A stretch of 64,000 nucleotides of DNA from Phoronis australis (GCA_002633005.1 NMRA01000239.1:500592-564591); one strand, 5' to 3'; positions 48,501 through 57,999 are shown, counted from the stretch's first letter. Numbers and translations are program-made. Notes: generated by a model not told the origin, from the sequence alone.

Positions 48501-51500
48501 TCGTAATAAAGCACAAAGTATGAGGAAATGTTCCATTTCGAATACAAAAATTAGATCCCAGGTTCAGGCTCTGGAAATGGCGCATTTCCGGTTACCATGC
48601 CTACAGAGGAAAGCTCAACAATCTGAAAATACAATTTCAAATTCATTGGGCGGACAGTGAGAACTAATCGAAACCAATGACGTCACAATCGTATTAGCTT
48701 ACGTGTGCATGTATTCGCGCACACGGAAATCTTAAAAAAAACGTTGTCAAAAGTAAGGTTTCAGTCGTAATATTGCCTACGTGAAAATGATACAAATATG
48801 ATACGAGTGAAATGAAAACATTTTGAAATCGCAAAGACAAAGTTACGTCTTCAAAATAAAAACAGAGTCATGTGGATGGCTTGAAAATCACTTGTAGGCT
48901 AAGTTCTTCTAAATGAGAGCTACGTGTTACGACTAAATACAGGAAAAATGAGACAAGGAAGTCATCTTTGTGGTTATATTTAATCAAATCAATATGATGA
49001 CAGAATTTCCTTTATACCATTCTCAATGACGTAGTCCGCACCAAAACAAGAGAGCTTTCTCTGTAAGCTCCTAAAATGGCATTAACTGATGGCTCCGAGG
49101 GGGAACGTAGAACTACGTGATGCTGTGACGGGCTCACCCGAACCCTTGAAAATAGGGGGCAATGTAAGGAACTTACTGTTGTCCTTGGCGCCTTTATTAA
49201 GTAGTTCGACAAAACGTGGGTACAGTTTGCGTATATGTGGTCCCACCGCGTCCCGCCAAGATTTCCACGCCCACAGCAACTGATTACTGTCGCTAGATGT
49301 CGCGAAGATGTGCTCCAATTGTGGGAGGCGGAAGCACGTGTTCTGCCTACAAACCTTGCCAGACTCGTAAAGCCGCCGCAACTGGCCGCTGATCTTCACA
49401 AACTCTCTGTGTTGCATGAAGCAAGAAATATTTTCTATTAAGGCCACCATTACATTAATTCCAGGGGTGTAGTCCTGAAAATGCAACTGTATGAACATGG
49501 CAGCGTTTGATGACTTATAACCAGGGCATTGATTCAGTGTTCACACATGTCTTAAATAATAACCGGTTCCATAATCTTTTTCACAACGCTGAAATTTCTA
49601 TGGTTTCTGAATGTCGTTGCACCTTGCAAACAATACTACGGTATACGCTGTCACGAAATAACTGAGATAAAGACAATGCAATTACAGATTAAGGATGTAT
49701 AAAAATATCGCAAATTCCCTGAGAGGTTATATTTCATCTCCTTCCTCAGGAAAAATCTCAAACGGTACGCGCACGTGCTTAGTCACGTGAAAGCACCACA
49801 ACAGGACTTGCTAATGCCAGTATTGAGCAGAATAGCATTATCGGCTGTCACTTGTTCTCTAAAATACTTTTTTGGTTAATGCGTGGACAATTATGATGTC
49901 TTCACGCAAGTCTCTCCCGATATATTAAACAAGGAAATACGTCAATTCCTAAACGAGTCTATCAACAGTGTCTTTGATGACGAAAGCAGACCAGTGTCGT
50001 TGGATACATTATGGATATCGTCGTCTTCTTCGTATTGAGTAGTTTTGCACCACCCCGTTTAATTTCTTCAGCAAAGTTTGTAAGCGTTGCGTTCCTACTG
50101 TTTTGGAATTCAGGTCACAAATGGCCGATATACACTTTTTGGGGGCCCGAAGCTTGATCAGATATAGTGGTTCTCGTGACCAAGACGGAATATTAACGTA
50201 GTGTAGACTATGAAACTACAAAGAGTCTCCCGACCTCAGGCGGTTACCAATTCACTTACCTGGTCGCTGAACTGTTACCAGTTGCAACTTACCCCCCCCC
50301 CGCTCAGTCGGCCAACGCCACTTACAGTAGATTAGATTACTACGTTAGTTGGAAAGCCGACAAAAGCCGACAAAAGAGCTCCCTTCGCTAACAGGGGCGC
50401 AGACCTTTTAAGGTTCAAGGCTTCACCAGCCTCGTGGTAAAACTGCCACTGTCTCGGGCATAACGTTGTGTTAGTCATACCTGCTGTTTGAATGAATACA
50501 CTTTACTTACAGGGCGTGATTCGGATCCGAAGGATCTGCGGACTGGTACGTTATCAGCGTCATTTGCCTTAGCGCGTCACGGTCAAAGTACCGCCTGTCT
50601 TGCAGCTGTTTTCTAAAATAAGTCACTTGGGCTCTCATGAAGTCAGTTATCTCTTGCGTTGCTTGCACTAGCTGAAACGACAGAAATCCATGGTTTACTA
50701 ATCTGCACGGTAATCTGCCACACGTGTCCATGTATTCCGATCCCTAAAGAAGCTGTTCAATGCAAGAAGCTTTATTAAGCTCATTAAATTGAGTATCTTT
50801 ACCTAAAAGAGTTCATTTTGACTACCTACCGCGATTTCATAAATGGTGAAATAATGACTATACACCTGTATTTTGTACGATTTTCCTCACAGCAGCAGAA
50901 GCTACTCCGAAATATAGACTTTCTGCATTTTTATTGTTCTCAGATTTTTTGACGGTGATACCACGCATCTATTGAAAATGTACACCGTCTGGCAAAATCA
51001 ACGGTTGTATCACAGTAGGTGGTGTTATTAATTGCCTTAAATTTTAGACAGATTTGTTAACGTTTCATGCAATTCTCACTAAATTATGACTCTTTCTGCT
51101 CAATTTCCCAATAGCATTCTACGTTAATTTTGCTGGCTCTTAAATGATGGACATGCGCTGTGCGATGGCAGATGTGCAGTACACACCCTATTGATGATAA
51201 AGTGTTTTGCCCCATACGCTTTGAATCTGTCGAGGGAAATACGGCCATGTAATAAAGTTTTCCGTATTCACCTCCCGCACTACTTCAACAGTGACCTCTG
51301 ACATGGAAAGTTCAAAAGGTAGGTCAATGTCGACTCGACGTCGTAAGCCGGTTCGATCATCAAACTTTCGGAAAATAGTTTAAAGTAATACAATTATAGC
51401 AGTGTAAATAACGCTTAACATACAATCAGGTCTCAATCGTAACATCTGGAACAGAACTGTTAATTATATGACAGTTCTGTCTCAGTTTTTTTTTTTTTTT

Positions 51501-54500
51501 TTTTTTTTTNNNNNNNNNNNNNNNNNNNNNNNNNNNNNNNNNNNNNNNNNNNNNNNNNNNNNNNNNNNNNNNNNNNNNNNNNNNNNNNNNNNNNNNNNNN
51601 NNNNNNNNNNNNNNNNNNNNNNNNNNNNNNNNNNNNNNNNNNNNNNNNNNNNNNNNNNNNNNNNNNNNNNNNNNNNNNNNNNNNNNNNNNNNNNNNNNNN
51701 NNNNNNNNNNNNNNNNNNNNNNNNNNNNNNNNNNNNNNNNNNNNNNNNNNNNNNNNNNNNNNNNNNNNNNNNNNNNNNNNNNNNTTCTCCTATCAATGTT
51801 TTTATATTATTGCATTCGAAAAAGATGTGATCCACTGTTTCACTTTGTGAATGACAGAAAGTACATACATCAGAGTCCACCAGGTTAATTTTTCTAAGAA
51901 AAGAGTTGGTTACAAGTATTCTATGTAATAGTTTAAACTGCAGAGTACATAACTTGAAATCATAAGTAGTTTTAAAAGACATTGAATATAATTTTTTCCA
52001 GTCATCACTTCGAAAGTTATAACCTTCGTTTTGAAAATTTTTTTGTGCAATAGGCAAAATGTTGTTGTGGCAGACACTTTCATATATCATTTTACATATT
52101 GATGTGCAGTTTAAAAAATTACGGATATTAAAAGGTATTAGTGGTCCATATATCTTAATTAACTGCATTTGTACTGGTGTTCTCCTCAGAAACGACCTAA
52201 TAGACTCTGTCTCAGTTTTCATTTGCTAAATATTTTATCTTCGGCAACTTAGGAGCCGATTCCTCGATAACTACAATGTCAAATATTGCTGTTATTTAAC
52301 TATTTTCAGGAGATGTTACAAGTTCAGTTAAAATTTACCCTTGTTTTTGTCTTTGTAATCTCTTTTCAAGTAATAAATCGTTACCTTTAAAACTGTTTCT
52401 TTTACTAGAGAAAACTTGCAGCCTAACGCGCAAGTACATAATACAGGATGTGATCCGCAACGTGAAGAGTCTCGGTGAAGTATTTAAAAAATCTGCGGAA
52501 AAAATGAAAGAAACTTAGGAATTCGAAGCGTATGGGATAAATACAAAACGTACCTCGATTGGCGTACATGAACTAATATCCCACTAGACAGTATTCCGCG
52601 TGTCGACCGAGACCGAAGGTCGAGGTCTATACGCGGAACAATGTCTCGTGGGATATTACTTCATGTACGCCACTCTCGGTACGTTTTATGTATGTCTTGC
52701 TCCGAAACTTTACAAAATGAAATATCACTTATATCCTGCATTGTTTTCTTCTTACGCACCTTACGGTGGTTGTCCAGCTTTAAATCTGTAAGAAAATTGA
52801 AAGCCGCTTCCGCCTCGTTGTGACGCATTTTTATGTACTGCCGATTAAATTTCGTGACGTCCACTTTGAACAAACGTCGACAAAACAGGCGACATGTGGC
52901 AGCATAGTACGGTCCGTAGTAATATTCACAGCAATCGCAGCAGTCGCGCAAAGTAAACCTTCTGTAGTTTCGTAGATCAACTAGAAATGAAAAGGTAATT
53001 CATCATTTTAATTGGTCATCTTGCATTAAATAATGTAGCTTCAACGGTTCCTTTGTGAACGCCGGGTCAATGAATTTTTACGTTACTTCTACACCCTTTC
53101 AAATAATCTTTTTGGAACCATAATGCTATACGAACTCATAAGATACTCTCCCCAAGGTCAAAATCGTACCCTAAATGTGTACCGTGCTCAGGTGTAAACA
53201 GTTAAAATATTTTTAACAACACCGTGTTCTTGAGTAACTTGTCACATAAGGGTATGGCGATTCATAATTAAATGGGAAAACAGCCATTTTAAGACAACAT
53301 TACCAAAACACAGATCCACGGAGGTGTTTCCACGTTGGTAAATGCTCTCCGTGTCGTATTTACTATTCATGCAACAGTAGAGTGTGACGTAAACGGCCCA
53401 GCACAATGTTCGCATCTTCGCTTTGCATCTCTTCAGCAAACAAGAAGAATAGATAAAGAGCTCTCTCAGTAACGACTCAGACATTGTAAATGCAGAATGA
53501 CAGTGAAAACAGAACCAAGTTTCGGGCCTTTGGCTGGGACGTTTACATTCCTGTTAAGGAAATGTTTATAAATCTTACCTACCAGGCAACATTAACCTAC
53601 AGACGAGTGTACATATTGAAATCGTCTTTCCAAGATAACCAATGACATGTATCTTTACTACATGCAACATCGAAACCGGTTTCTTTCTCTCTTAAAAATT
53701 GTGAATTTATGTGACTTGATTGGCGTTATTTGAAATAAAAACATGTTTGTGATAACATGAATGTTCAGGTAATTGCTAAAGAATCTCGTGAGGTGGCGAG
53801 AACACGCAGCAGGTCTTAGGATATACACAATGGTCTGGCAGACGTGTGCTCCAAAGGGGAGTTACCAATCTATACCACAGGAAGGCTCTCTAGCTGTTCT
53901 TCAACACATCAAATGTCTTCGGAAGTCTTAATTTAGTAGAAAACCGTTTGCTACTGTAGATGAGGTAACAAGGTGCCCTTACGGGCACCTAGATGCCAGA
54001 CGTCATCTACCTAATGATATTACGTGACTAACCATTGACATTATACAAATACATTGCAATAATATAAGAAATTAGATGTGATAGGACATAAGATTATATG
54101 AAATGACAAATCGAAGATTAAATGTATTTAGTTTCAGTACACGATACACATGTACATTAATTTGTTGTTGCAAACACCGAATGAGCTACATGGTGTCGGC
54201 AACTCATATTACAATTTAGTAGCTGTCGAACTCAACTTGTTCTTGTCAAAAAGTGTGATTTCTGAGGTTGAACATAACTGACAGATAGTGGTTATTGACC
54301 AGGATCTGTAAGTTGACTTGTTAATATTTTATGTGCCCAGTGCTTTGTAAGATCAATTATCACTTCTCGTTGAAAAACACGTTTGTGCACTGTAGCACTG
54401 AGTAATTTAGTTTCTTCTGAGCGTGGGTCTATTGTCACTTTAAGAGTCTTGGTAAATATAGATTATTACATGTTCTCAGTCGTTATCTCCCGTAGTATAG

Positions 54501-57500
54501 AGCCCGAGTGGATTTTGGAGAATTATCGCCCGAGGGGGATAACGAATGAGAACATGTAATAACCTATTTTATTATATCACATACTGAACGAGAAACATTG
54601 CAATGAATCGATCTACCTTTCTCGGCTCGCCTCGGCTTTGTAACTACTTTCTGTGTCAAAGGCCCGGGGTCGGAGGTCGTGACCTTTTAGAAAAGCCAAG
54701 CTATTTTTGTGAAATAATGCTTTTACTCAAAACCAATTGGAAATTTAAACAAAATAGAAATAAAGTGAATCAATAAATGAAGGTTTAGCAACTATTATAG
54801 CATACCACACATTTTATCGCGGTAAGCTTCGACCGTGAAAATATCGTCTGCTAAAGGTTACCACTGGTAACTGAGTATAATGCTCAAGTCAAAGGATCCC
54901 GACTACACCATACCGGCATTCAAATTGGAGATCGGTGATTTACAAGTGAGAGAAAATGAGAGAAAAAAAATCACTGAATCAAAATGTCGTTTTTATGGAA
55001 ATTATGCGTCTTATTTTCCATAGCGTATAAATATCGGTACCATAGACATATTGTGATGTCTTTGGTCGGTACAATGCCCTTTGTTGAATATGCGATTGCT
55101 GAGAGTGCTCATTTAAGTATTCTATTTTCACGTTCGATGACGTCAGCCGCTGATAGTGGTGCTGTGGTAAAGTCGACGACCCGAAACTCTTGTGGCCCGG
55201 GTTCGAAACCGGCCTGGGTTACAGCCAAAATATTATTTCACTAGTGAGATAACTAAATGGGTTATTACACGGTTGTATTGGTCATTCCAGGCTAATATTG
55301 TGGTATAATGCTAGTTTACTGTGAATCCTGCTCCGTAGACGCGAGAACCTCGTGAGAATTAACGCGAGATCACGCAAACCTTCAGGAGATATCGCATTCA
55401 TTCGAGCACATAACTACACTAACTAATGCTTTCACGAGACTCCTGGATCTACGGAATTCATCCTTGGTCTGTAATTAATAAATCCTAAAATCCGTTGTAG
55501 GAAAAATCTGTAGTTTCACCAAAAGAATAAGTGTCACTATGATATGTATCATGAATGTATTATGTATTGAAAATATAAATAATTATCTTTTACTTTCAAA
55601 TCCAATCAAATCGTGTAATCATATTCCATCTAATTTCGTTCATTGTTACAGTGAATTTGTATCATATATACGTTTAGAGAGGTACTATCACAAACAACGA
55701 CTGGCAACTACGTATTCCTCAGGCCAAAAAATGGAAACCACTTATCAGATTCGATAACACTTTCGATATGTTGTGTCGGAGTAGCTCAAGAGCTTTCATT
55801 TGGTATATATTTTAACTTCAATTTTATTGCACTTCGTTGTTTTGTGTCTGTTTTTTCCTTGAAGTCGCTACACAACGGCAACAATTAATCTGTGCAACCA
55901 TACAACTAGACAGGGATAATTTTAGAAGCGCGCCCCGTACGTCTCTGGGACATAAAACACTTCATTGACGCAATACCGGCAAGGGGCGGACGAAAGCTGC
56001 GTGTTTCAATTTCGCATGACTTTATCATGCATAATACGCAATCGGCCAATATCCACCTGGTACCCGGTACCCATCTGATACGTATCACTACTTTTGTGTA
56101 CAAAGCCGTGACCCATGAATTGCCAACACATCTTCATAAATAAACATTGAACAAATCACTCTGGTGTTGCATTGAACCCTATGAGATTTATGACCTATGT
56201 CACAAATCCCTTTATTTGAGCAAATGAAAAATCGTTAACTCTTTCTCTCTCATTTCACATGACGAGGTGAGTCTAGCCCTCTTTCACTTGAAGGCTTTTA
56301 AATTATCACAGTTCTCAATTTGTCCCACACTTCCTCACCGTAGTCTTCTGCCGGTCGTCGCAGTCACAGCACCTACTGGAGCGCTACCGTTAAAGTGCCC
56401 GGCGACAGTAGAAGGCTGAACTCACTGGAGAAGATGATTTTTTATTAGTCTGGTGCCGTAAACTCCAGAGGAATTTCACTACCGTACCATCTACATCGCG
56501 TGCGTGACCCACCACCCTGTTCACGGTTTCATTGCGACATTGAGTCGGTAAGGGAGCCACAACGCGGGCTTGTTCTTGTAACCTTCCTGATTATGTACAC
56601 ACCTTGCGTGACAGGACTGTTCCTGTAACCTTCCTGATTATGTACACACCTTGCGTGACAGGACTGTTCTTGTAACCTTCCTGATTAGGTACACACCTTG
56701 CGTGACAGGACTGTTCACCCAAGCTGTCCCTAACTGGAGAAATCAACGTTAGCACACTCCAGTAGGTGTGTTCACTCAGCCTGTCCGGCACCTGCGCTCT
56801 GAGTATTGTTGTCGCCCATTTGGCGTTTTTTTGTGCCCATTTGATACTGCATGTTATAGTTAGCCCGTTTGGCACTTTGTGTACTCATCTCGTACTTCAC
56901 GTTATAGTTGCCGTTTTGCTCGAACCCTTCTGACGGGCAATCAACCAATAGGCTACTCTTGGGGGACCGTGCGCCGTCTCAGTGGTATCGTGTATCAATC
57001 TGGATTACAATGCAGAGCAGCTGATCAAAACCACAATTTTAGCGAGATTTGGGGTCTTGTATATTACGAAAATGCAGATTCCAACTGCGGATTTCAGTTA
57101 AATTGCGATGCAGCTAGCCTTTCAGACTAATTACTAGTCGCGTAACGTACTGAGAAAGCAGACGAAACCACGGTCGCATATTTAATGCCACCTCCAAAAA
57201 TTTAAAGGACTATTGTCCTAAAAGTTTTGCCCATAGATTTGAGGTATTTGGGTCGATTGACCCACAGTCACGTTTTTCTAAAATGATCCATGTCTAGATT
57301 ACTCTATCCGTAAAGCAGAAACAAAAATGTCAATCATTTTGTTCAGAGTCACGGTCCTCCCTATTTCGACAGTGTTACAGCATTGGAAATCTAAAAAGAT
57401 GACGTCGGTTCGTATTCGAATGTTACATTGTACTAGTCAGAAAAAGAATTACAACTGCTATATAACCCGACTCAGCATCTTTCACTAGGCGTAGCTAGGT

Positions 57501-57944
57501 CAGGGACAGAAACACGTTCAGTGTAAATCAACGCACAATGCATTAATTTTGAGGATTTTGTCATCTCATGATGCTTCTTATTCAACAGAAGCCAGAAACA
57601 AGATACATGTACAAGTTCGTGGCGGCTTACCGTAAATAAACAAACCTGCAAGGTCAAATATTCTCGATAGCATAGCGACTAGTGATTTTTTGTGAAACCA
57701 TTTTACAAGCCTTATGGCCTGTAACATAGTGCTTCGGCATTATAGTAGATTGAAGTCACGAGAAGAGATGCCATGTGTTTCATTATAAAACTTGTTAAAA
57801 TGACTCCACGACTGTCCACCTACTGTCCTGTTTTCCGGTGTTTAAACTGCGGCCAATCGCTCTAAGGAAGTCGTCCGTAGGAGATAAGGCTGGCAATACC
57901 AGTGGACACAACAAGAACACAGCCATGCGGAAAACAGCAGCCAT
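36346..57944 (-). CDS. ACE: angiotensin-converting enzyme (peptidyl-dipeptidase A, M2 family), 11-exon gene model
   Basis: The enzyme removes C-terminal dipeptides from peptides using one zinc ion, and the product should be secreted. Exons in transcript order are 57944-57824, 52980-52760, 50671-50511, 49406-49177, 48002-47808, 47188-46918, 45187-44955, 40784-40640, 39925-39827, 37300-37178 and 36505-36346. They total 1959 nt, which is 652 residues plus stop, and every junction is GT/AG and frame-consistent. Visible family residues are zinc ligands H417, H421 and E445, catalytic E418, Q315, H387, K548, H550, Y557, R559 and Y560. Disulfide pairs C187-C192, C386-C404 and C575-C587 are present. 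Spacing equals that of human testis ACE with offsets of 34 and then 37, so the core is full length. There is one catalytic domain, as in insect and leech ACE and unlike the two-domain vertebrate somatic form. No hydrophobic anchor follows the core. Oddities are the Cys-rich exon 2, a Pro at position 388, and a stop codon overlapping a donor-like sequence. Confidence 0.96.
36521..36764 (-). mobile_element. tRNA-derived SINE next to ACE exon 11
   Basis: The minus strand starts gaggggacagtgtagctcag. The A box is GTAGCTCAGTGG (36753-36742) and the B box is GGGTTCAAATC (36710-36700). A ~120-bp unique body follows, then two copies of the 21-bp tail unit ttatgttttatataatctca. A second copy of the same family lies at 27725-28375. 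The tail stops ~15 nt before the exon 11 acceptor. Confidence 0.85.
37178..37300 (-). CDS. ACE: ACE exon 10 (123 nt)
   Basis: Residues 559-599 start with Arg559-Tyr560, equivalent to Arg522 (chloride ligand) and Tyr523 (transition-state stabiliser). They continue through Gln-Phe-His-Lys-Ala-Leu-Cys575 to Gln-Cys587-Asp-Ile-Tyr, the third disulfide pair. The acceptor is attctatttgaag and the donor is CTGAG^GTATGC. Phases 2 to 2. Confidence 0.95.
37820..38075. repeat. diverged tandem pair, ~155-bp period
   Basis: gatatggcgtcatatcc...gccagttgccgatttgg...actgaacgaa (from 37824) recurs as gatatgacttcatatcc...accagtcgccgatttag...actgaacgaa (from 37979). It is in ACE intron 9 and not coding. Confidence 0.65.
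38457..38609. mobile_element. MITE, 153 bp, ~45-bp terminal inverted repeats
   Basis: The left end cattttaaaagtgagcctct pairs with the right end, whose complement reads cattttagtagtgagcctct. Pairing continues through tttttaggttt and acaatgcatt. It lies in ACE intron 9. Confidence 0.88.
39827..39925 (-). CDS. ACE: ACE exon 9 (99 nt)
   Basis: This short exon encodes residues 526-558. It includes Tyr-Gln-Gly-Ile, the sequon Asn537-Arg-Thr, Lys548, His550 and Tyr557, equivalent to Lys511, His513 and Tyr520 of testis ACE. The acceptor is ttttctactgcag and the donor is ATCAG^GTGAGC. Phases 2 to 2. An AG nearer the donor (ataaacag) also keeps frame but would delete the conserved Tyr-Gln-Gly-Ile block, so the upstream acceptor was chosen. 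Confidence 0.93.
40420..40478. repeat. degenerate TTAGGG-like tract in ACE intron 8
   Basis: agggttagggttcaggttaa, then gtttggggttgggcgtaggg. The units are imperfect. Confidence 0.6.
40640..40784 (-). CDS. ACE: ACE exon 8
   Basis: Residues 478-525 contain Asp-Ile-Asn-Phe-Leu-Leu, then Lys-Ile-Ala-Phe-Ile-Pro-Tyr-Gly and Val-Asp-Lys-Trp-Arg-Trp. These are the conserved stretch after the zinc site. Asn514-Ser-Ser is a glycosylation sequon. The acceptor is tttgtatttcag and the donor is ATGAG^GTACAT. Phases 1 to 2. A 4.2-kb intron rich in mobile DNA separates it from exon 7. Confidence 0.97.
40818..40930. repeat. purine-rich (GA)n tract in ACE intron 7
   Basis: About 110 bases are almost purely G and A (gagagacagaaagagagaag ... 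gggaagagggagagagaaaa), with four C and no T after the first bases. The tract begins ~34 bases upstream, in transcript terms, of the exon 8 acceptor, where it reads as pyrimidines on the coding strand. Confidence 0.85.
41947..42198 (+). pseudogene. BEL/Pao LTR-retrotransposon pol remnant (C-terminal integrase-associated domain)
   Basis: The 84-codon open stretch encodes Glu-Tyr-Leu-Thr-Ser-Leu-Arg, then Gly-Asp-Ile-Val-Leu-Ile, Asn-Thr-Pro-Arg, Trp-x-x-Gly-Lys-Val and Arg-Pro-Ile-Lys-Lys-Leu. This is the order typical of the domain at the end of BEL/Pao polyproteins. It is closed upstream by an in-frame TGA at 41944, and nothing recognisable of the rest of pol remains. It lies antisense to ACE in intron 7. 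A purine-rich ccggggagaa at 42383-42392 follows and resembles a polypurine tract before an LTR. Confidence 0.82.
42397..42796. mobile_element. LTR-like segment forming a near-perfect hairpin (~122-129-bp arms)
   Basis: The left arm 42397-42518 (gaatgtgtttgtgacagg...) and right arm 42668-42796 (...cctgtcacaaacacattc) are reverse complements apart from a six-base insertion and a few substitutions. The central ~150 bp is unpaired. The segment from 42400 to 42792 begins TG and ends CA, and sits just downstream of the BEL/Pao pol end and purine tract, as a 3' LTR would. It may be that LTR with an inverted duplication, or an independent foldback transposon. Confidence 0.85.
43330..43550 (-). pseudogene. 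relic coding repeat, copy B
   Basis: The minus strand from ATG at 43545 reads Met-Ala-Asp-Ser then stops. The nucleotides follow copy A (gaagacttagagggcgagct; aactgcgtgtttgag; gtcttcggtgagtgaagccg) with indels. It lies in ACE intron 7 in the same orientation as ACE but is not an ACE exon. Confidence 0.5.
44955..45187 (-). CDS. ACE: ACE exon 7: zinc-binding active site
   Basis: Residues 400-477 carry His-His-Glu-Met-Gly-His (zinc ligands H417 and H421, catalytic base E418). Phe-His-Glu-Ala-Val-Gly-Asp follows 24 residues on, with zinc ligand E445 and D449. C404 should pair with C386 of exon 6. The acceptor is cgtcttttcag and the donor is GAGAA^GTAAGC. Phases 2 to 1. Confidence 0.98.
46411..46655. 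repeat. cluster of palindromic gacaatatatgt repeats in ACE intron 6
   Basis: Variants of gcgacaatatatgtc and its complement recur about six times in both orientations within 245 bp (tgtatattgtcgc, gcgacaatatatg, atatattgtctc, gacaatatatgtca). It is probably a decayed inverted-repeat element. Confidence 0.55.
46918..47188 (-). CDS. ACE: ACE exon 6
   Basis: Residues 310-399 begin Gly-Asn-Met-Trp-Ala-Gln-Ser-Trp. Q315 equals the substrate-binding Gln281 of testis ACE. The exon ends with C386-H387 and Asp-Phe-Arg. H387 equals His353, which contacts the P1' carbonyl. P388 replaces the usual Ala354. Asn343-Tyr-Thr is a glycosylation sequon. The acceptor is ccttccgcag and the donor is TTCAG^GTATTA, in phase 2. 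Confidence 0.97.
47808..48002 (-). CDS. ACE: ACE exon 5
   Basis: Residues 245-309 include Lys-Pro-Leu-Tyr-x-x-Leu-His-Ala-Tyr-Val-Arg and end in Gly-Pro-Ile-Pro-Ala-His-Leu-Leu-Gly. Both are signature stretches of the M2 family. The acceptor is ttgtgacag and the donor is CTTG^GTGAGT. Phases 1 to 1. Confidence 0.97.
49177..49406 (-). CDS. ACE: ACE exon 4
   Basis: Residues 168-244 carry the Lys-Val-Cys and downstream Cys of the first ACE disulfide (C187 and C192). They also carry the Leu-Trp-Ala-Trp-x-x-Trp helix equivalent to the family's Phe-Ala-Trp-Glu-Gly-Trp. The acceptor is caacacag and the donor is AACA^GTAAGT. Phases 2 to 1 fit exons 3 and 5. Confidence 0.95.
50511..50671 (-). CDS. ACE: ACE exon 3
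   Basis: This exon encodes residues 115-167 plus two bases, starting Leu-Val-Gln-Ala-Thr-Gln-Glu. It matches the N-terminal lid helices of ACE, up to the segment just before the first disulfide. The acceptor is tcgtttcag and the donor is CCCT^GTAAGT, a full consensus. Phases 0 to 2 agree with both neighbours. Confidence 0.92.
51476..52219 (-). mobile_element. 5'-truncated LINE (non-LTR retrotransposon) in ACE intron 2
   Basis: On the minus strand an open frame carries a reverse-transcriptase C-terminal zinc-binding motif. The motif is Cys-Thr-Phe-Cys, seven residues, His, four residues, Cys, preceded by a Trp-Lys-Lys-Leu-Tyr segment typical of the zf-RVT tail. A T run at 51486-51509 is the poly-A tail on the minus strand. 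The identical 14-mer TCTGTCTCAGTTTT lies at both ends (51476-51489 and 52206-52219) and reads as the target-site duplication. The catalytic domains are missing, so this is a truncated copy. Its open frame and perfect duplication argue for a young insertion. The assembly gap falls inside it. Confidence 0.88.
51510..51784. other. assembly gap (275 N)
   Basis: This is an unresolved run of N directly after the homopolymer tail of the LINE. Proteins read across it are artefacts. Confidence 1.
52561..52674. repeat. hairpin, ~55-bp arms, in ACE intron 2
   Basis: The left arm begins attggcgtacatgaa and the right arm ends ttcatgtacgccact. The arms pair through taatatcccac/gtgggatatta and cgcg-rich centres. 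Outer matches acgtacc/ggtacgt extend the palindrome to about 52551-52683. It lies ~80 nt downstream of the exon 2 donor. Confidence 0.8.
52760..52980 (-). CDS. ACE: ACE exon 2: cysteine-rich extension plus start of catalytic core
   Basis: The acceptor has a clear pyrimidine tract (ttttcatttctag) and the donor is AAG^GTGCGT in phase 0. Residues ~85-114 (from Phe-Asn-Arg-Gln-Tyr through Asp-Asn-His-Arg-Lys) align with the N-terminal helices of ACE. Residues 54-74 form a run with six cysteines (54, 55, 57, 58, 70, 74) and many tyrosines, which has no counterpart in the ACEs I know. The reading frame is open throughout. Confidence 0.85.
54463..54562. repeat. ~100-bp inverted-repeat element
   Basis: The arms ttattacatgttctca (54463 on) and tgagaacatgtaataa (ending 54562) continue through tcgttatc/gataacga. 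It is a small foldback element in ACE intron 1. Confidence 0.75.
55155..55215 (+). repeat. tRNA-like sequence (SINE head or tRNA pseudogene)
   Basis: An A-box-like ggtgctgtggtaa is followed ~40 nt later by a B box matching GGGTTCGAAACC (55199-55210). No clean cloverleaf or 3' end is evident, so a functional tRNA is unlikely. Confidence 0.45.
56571..56711. repeat. 47-bp tandem repeat, three copies
   Basis: Units starting at 56571, 56618 and 56665 (tgttcytgtaaccttcctga...) are nearly identical, differing at about two positions. It is a minisatellite in ACE intron 1. Confidence 0.95.
57824..57944 (-). CDS. ACE: ACE exon 1: start codon and signal peptide
   Basis: The exon has 40 codons plus one base. 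The ATG at 57944 sits in a good context (GCA before, G after). The first ~20 residues are hydrophobic with a Leu/Val-rich core ending Leu-Pro-Ala-Leu-Ser, which fits a cleaved signal peptide. The donor is GACA^GTAGGT in phase 1, and it matches the two leading bases of exon 2. The link to exon 2 rests on phase, signal peptide and position, not on homology. Another 5' exon inside the 4.8-kb intron 1 cannot be excluded. Confidence 0.75.
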
Positions 57945-57999
57945 TGCGCTCTACTGGTACCGTGCCTCTGATGTGAGCCGGTTAGAGTACGCAGTGTAC

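Noticed and set aside
51468-51830. Frames running through the N gap
   Set aside because: Artefact of translating unknown bases and a T homopolymer.
53242-53484. 80-codon minus frame with a hydrophobic start, considered as an alternative first ACE exon
   Set aside because: No donor in the right place or phase and no ACE similarity. The 57944 signal-peptide exon fits better.
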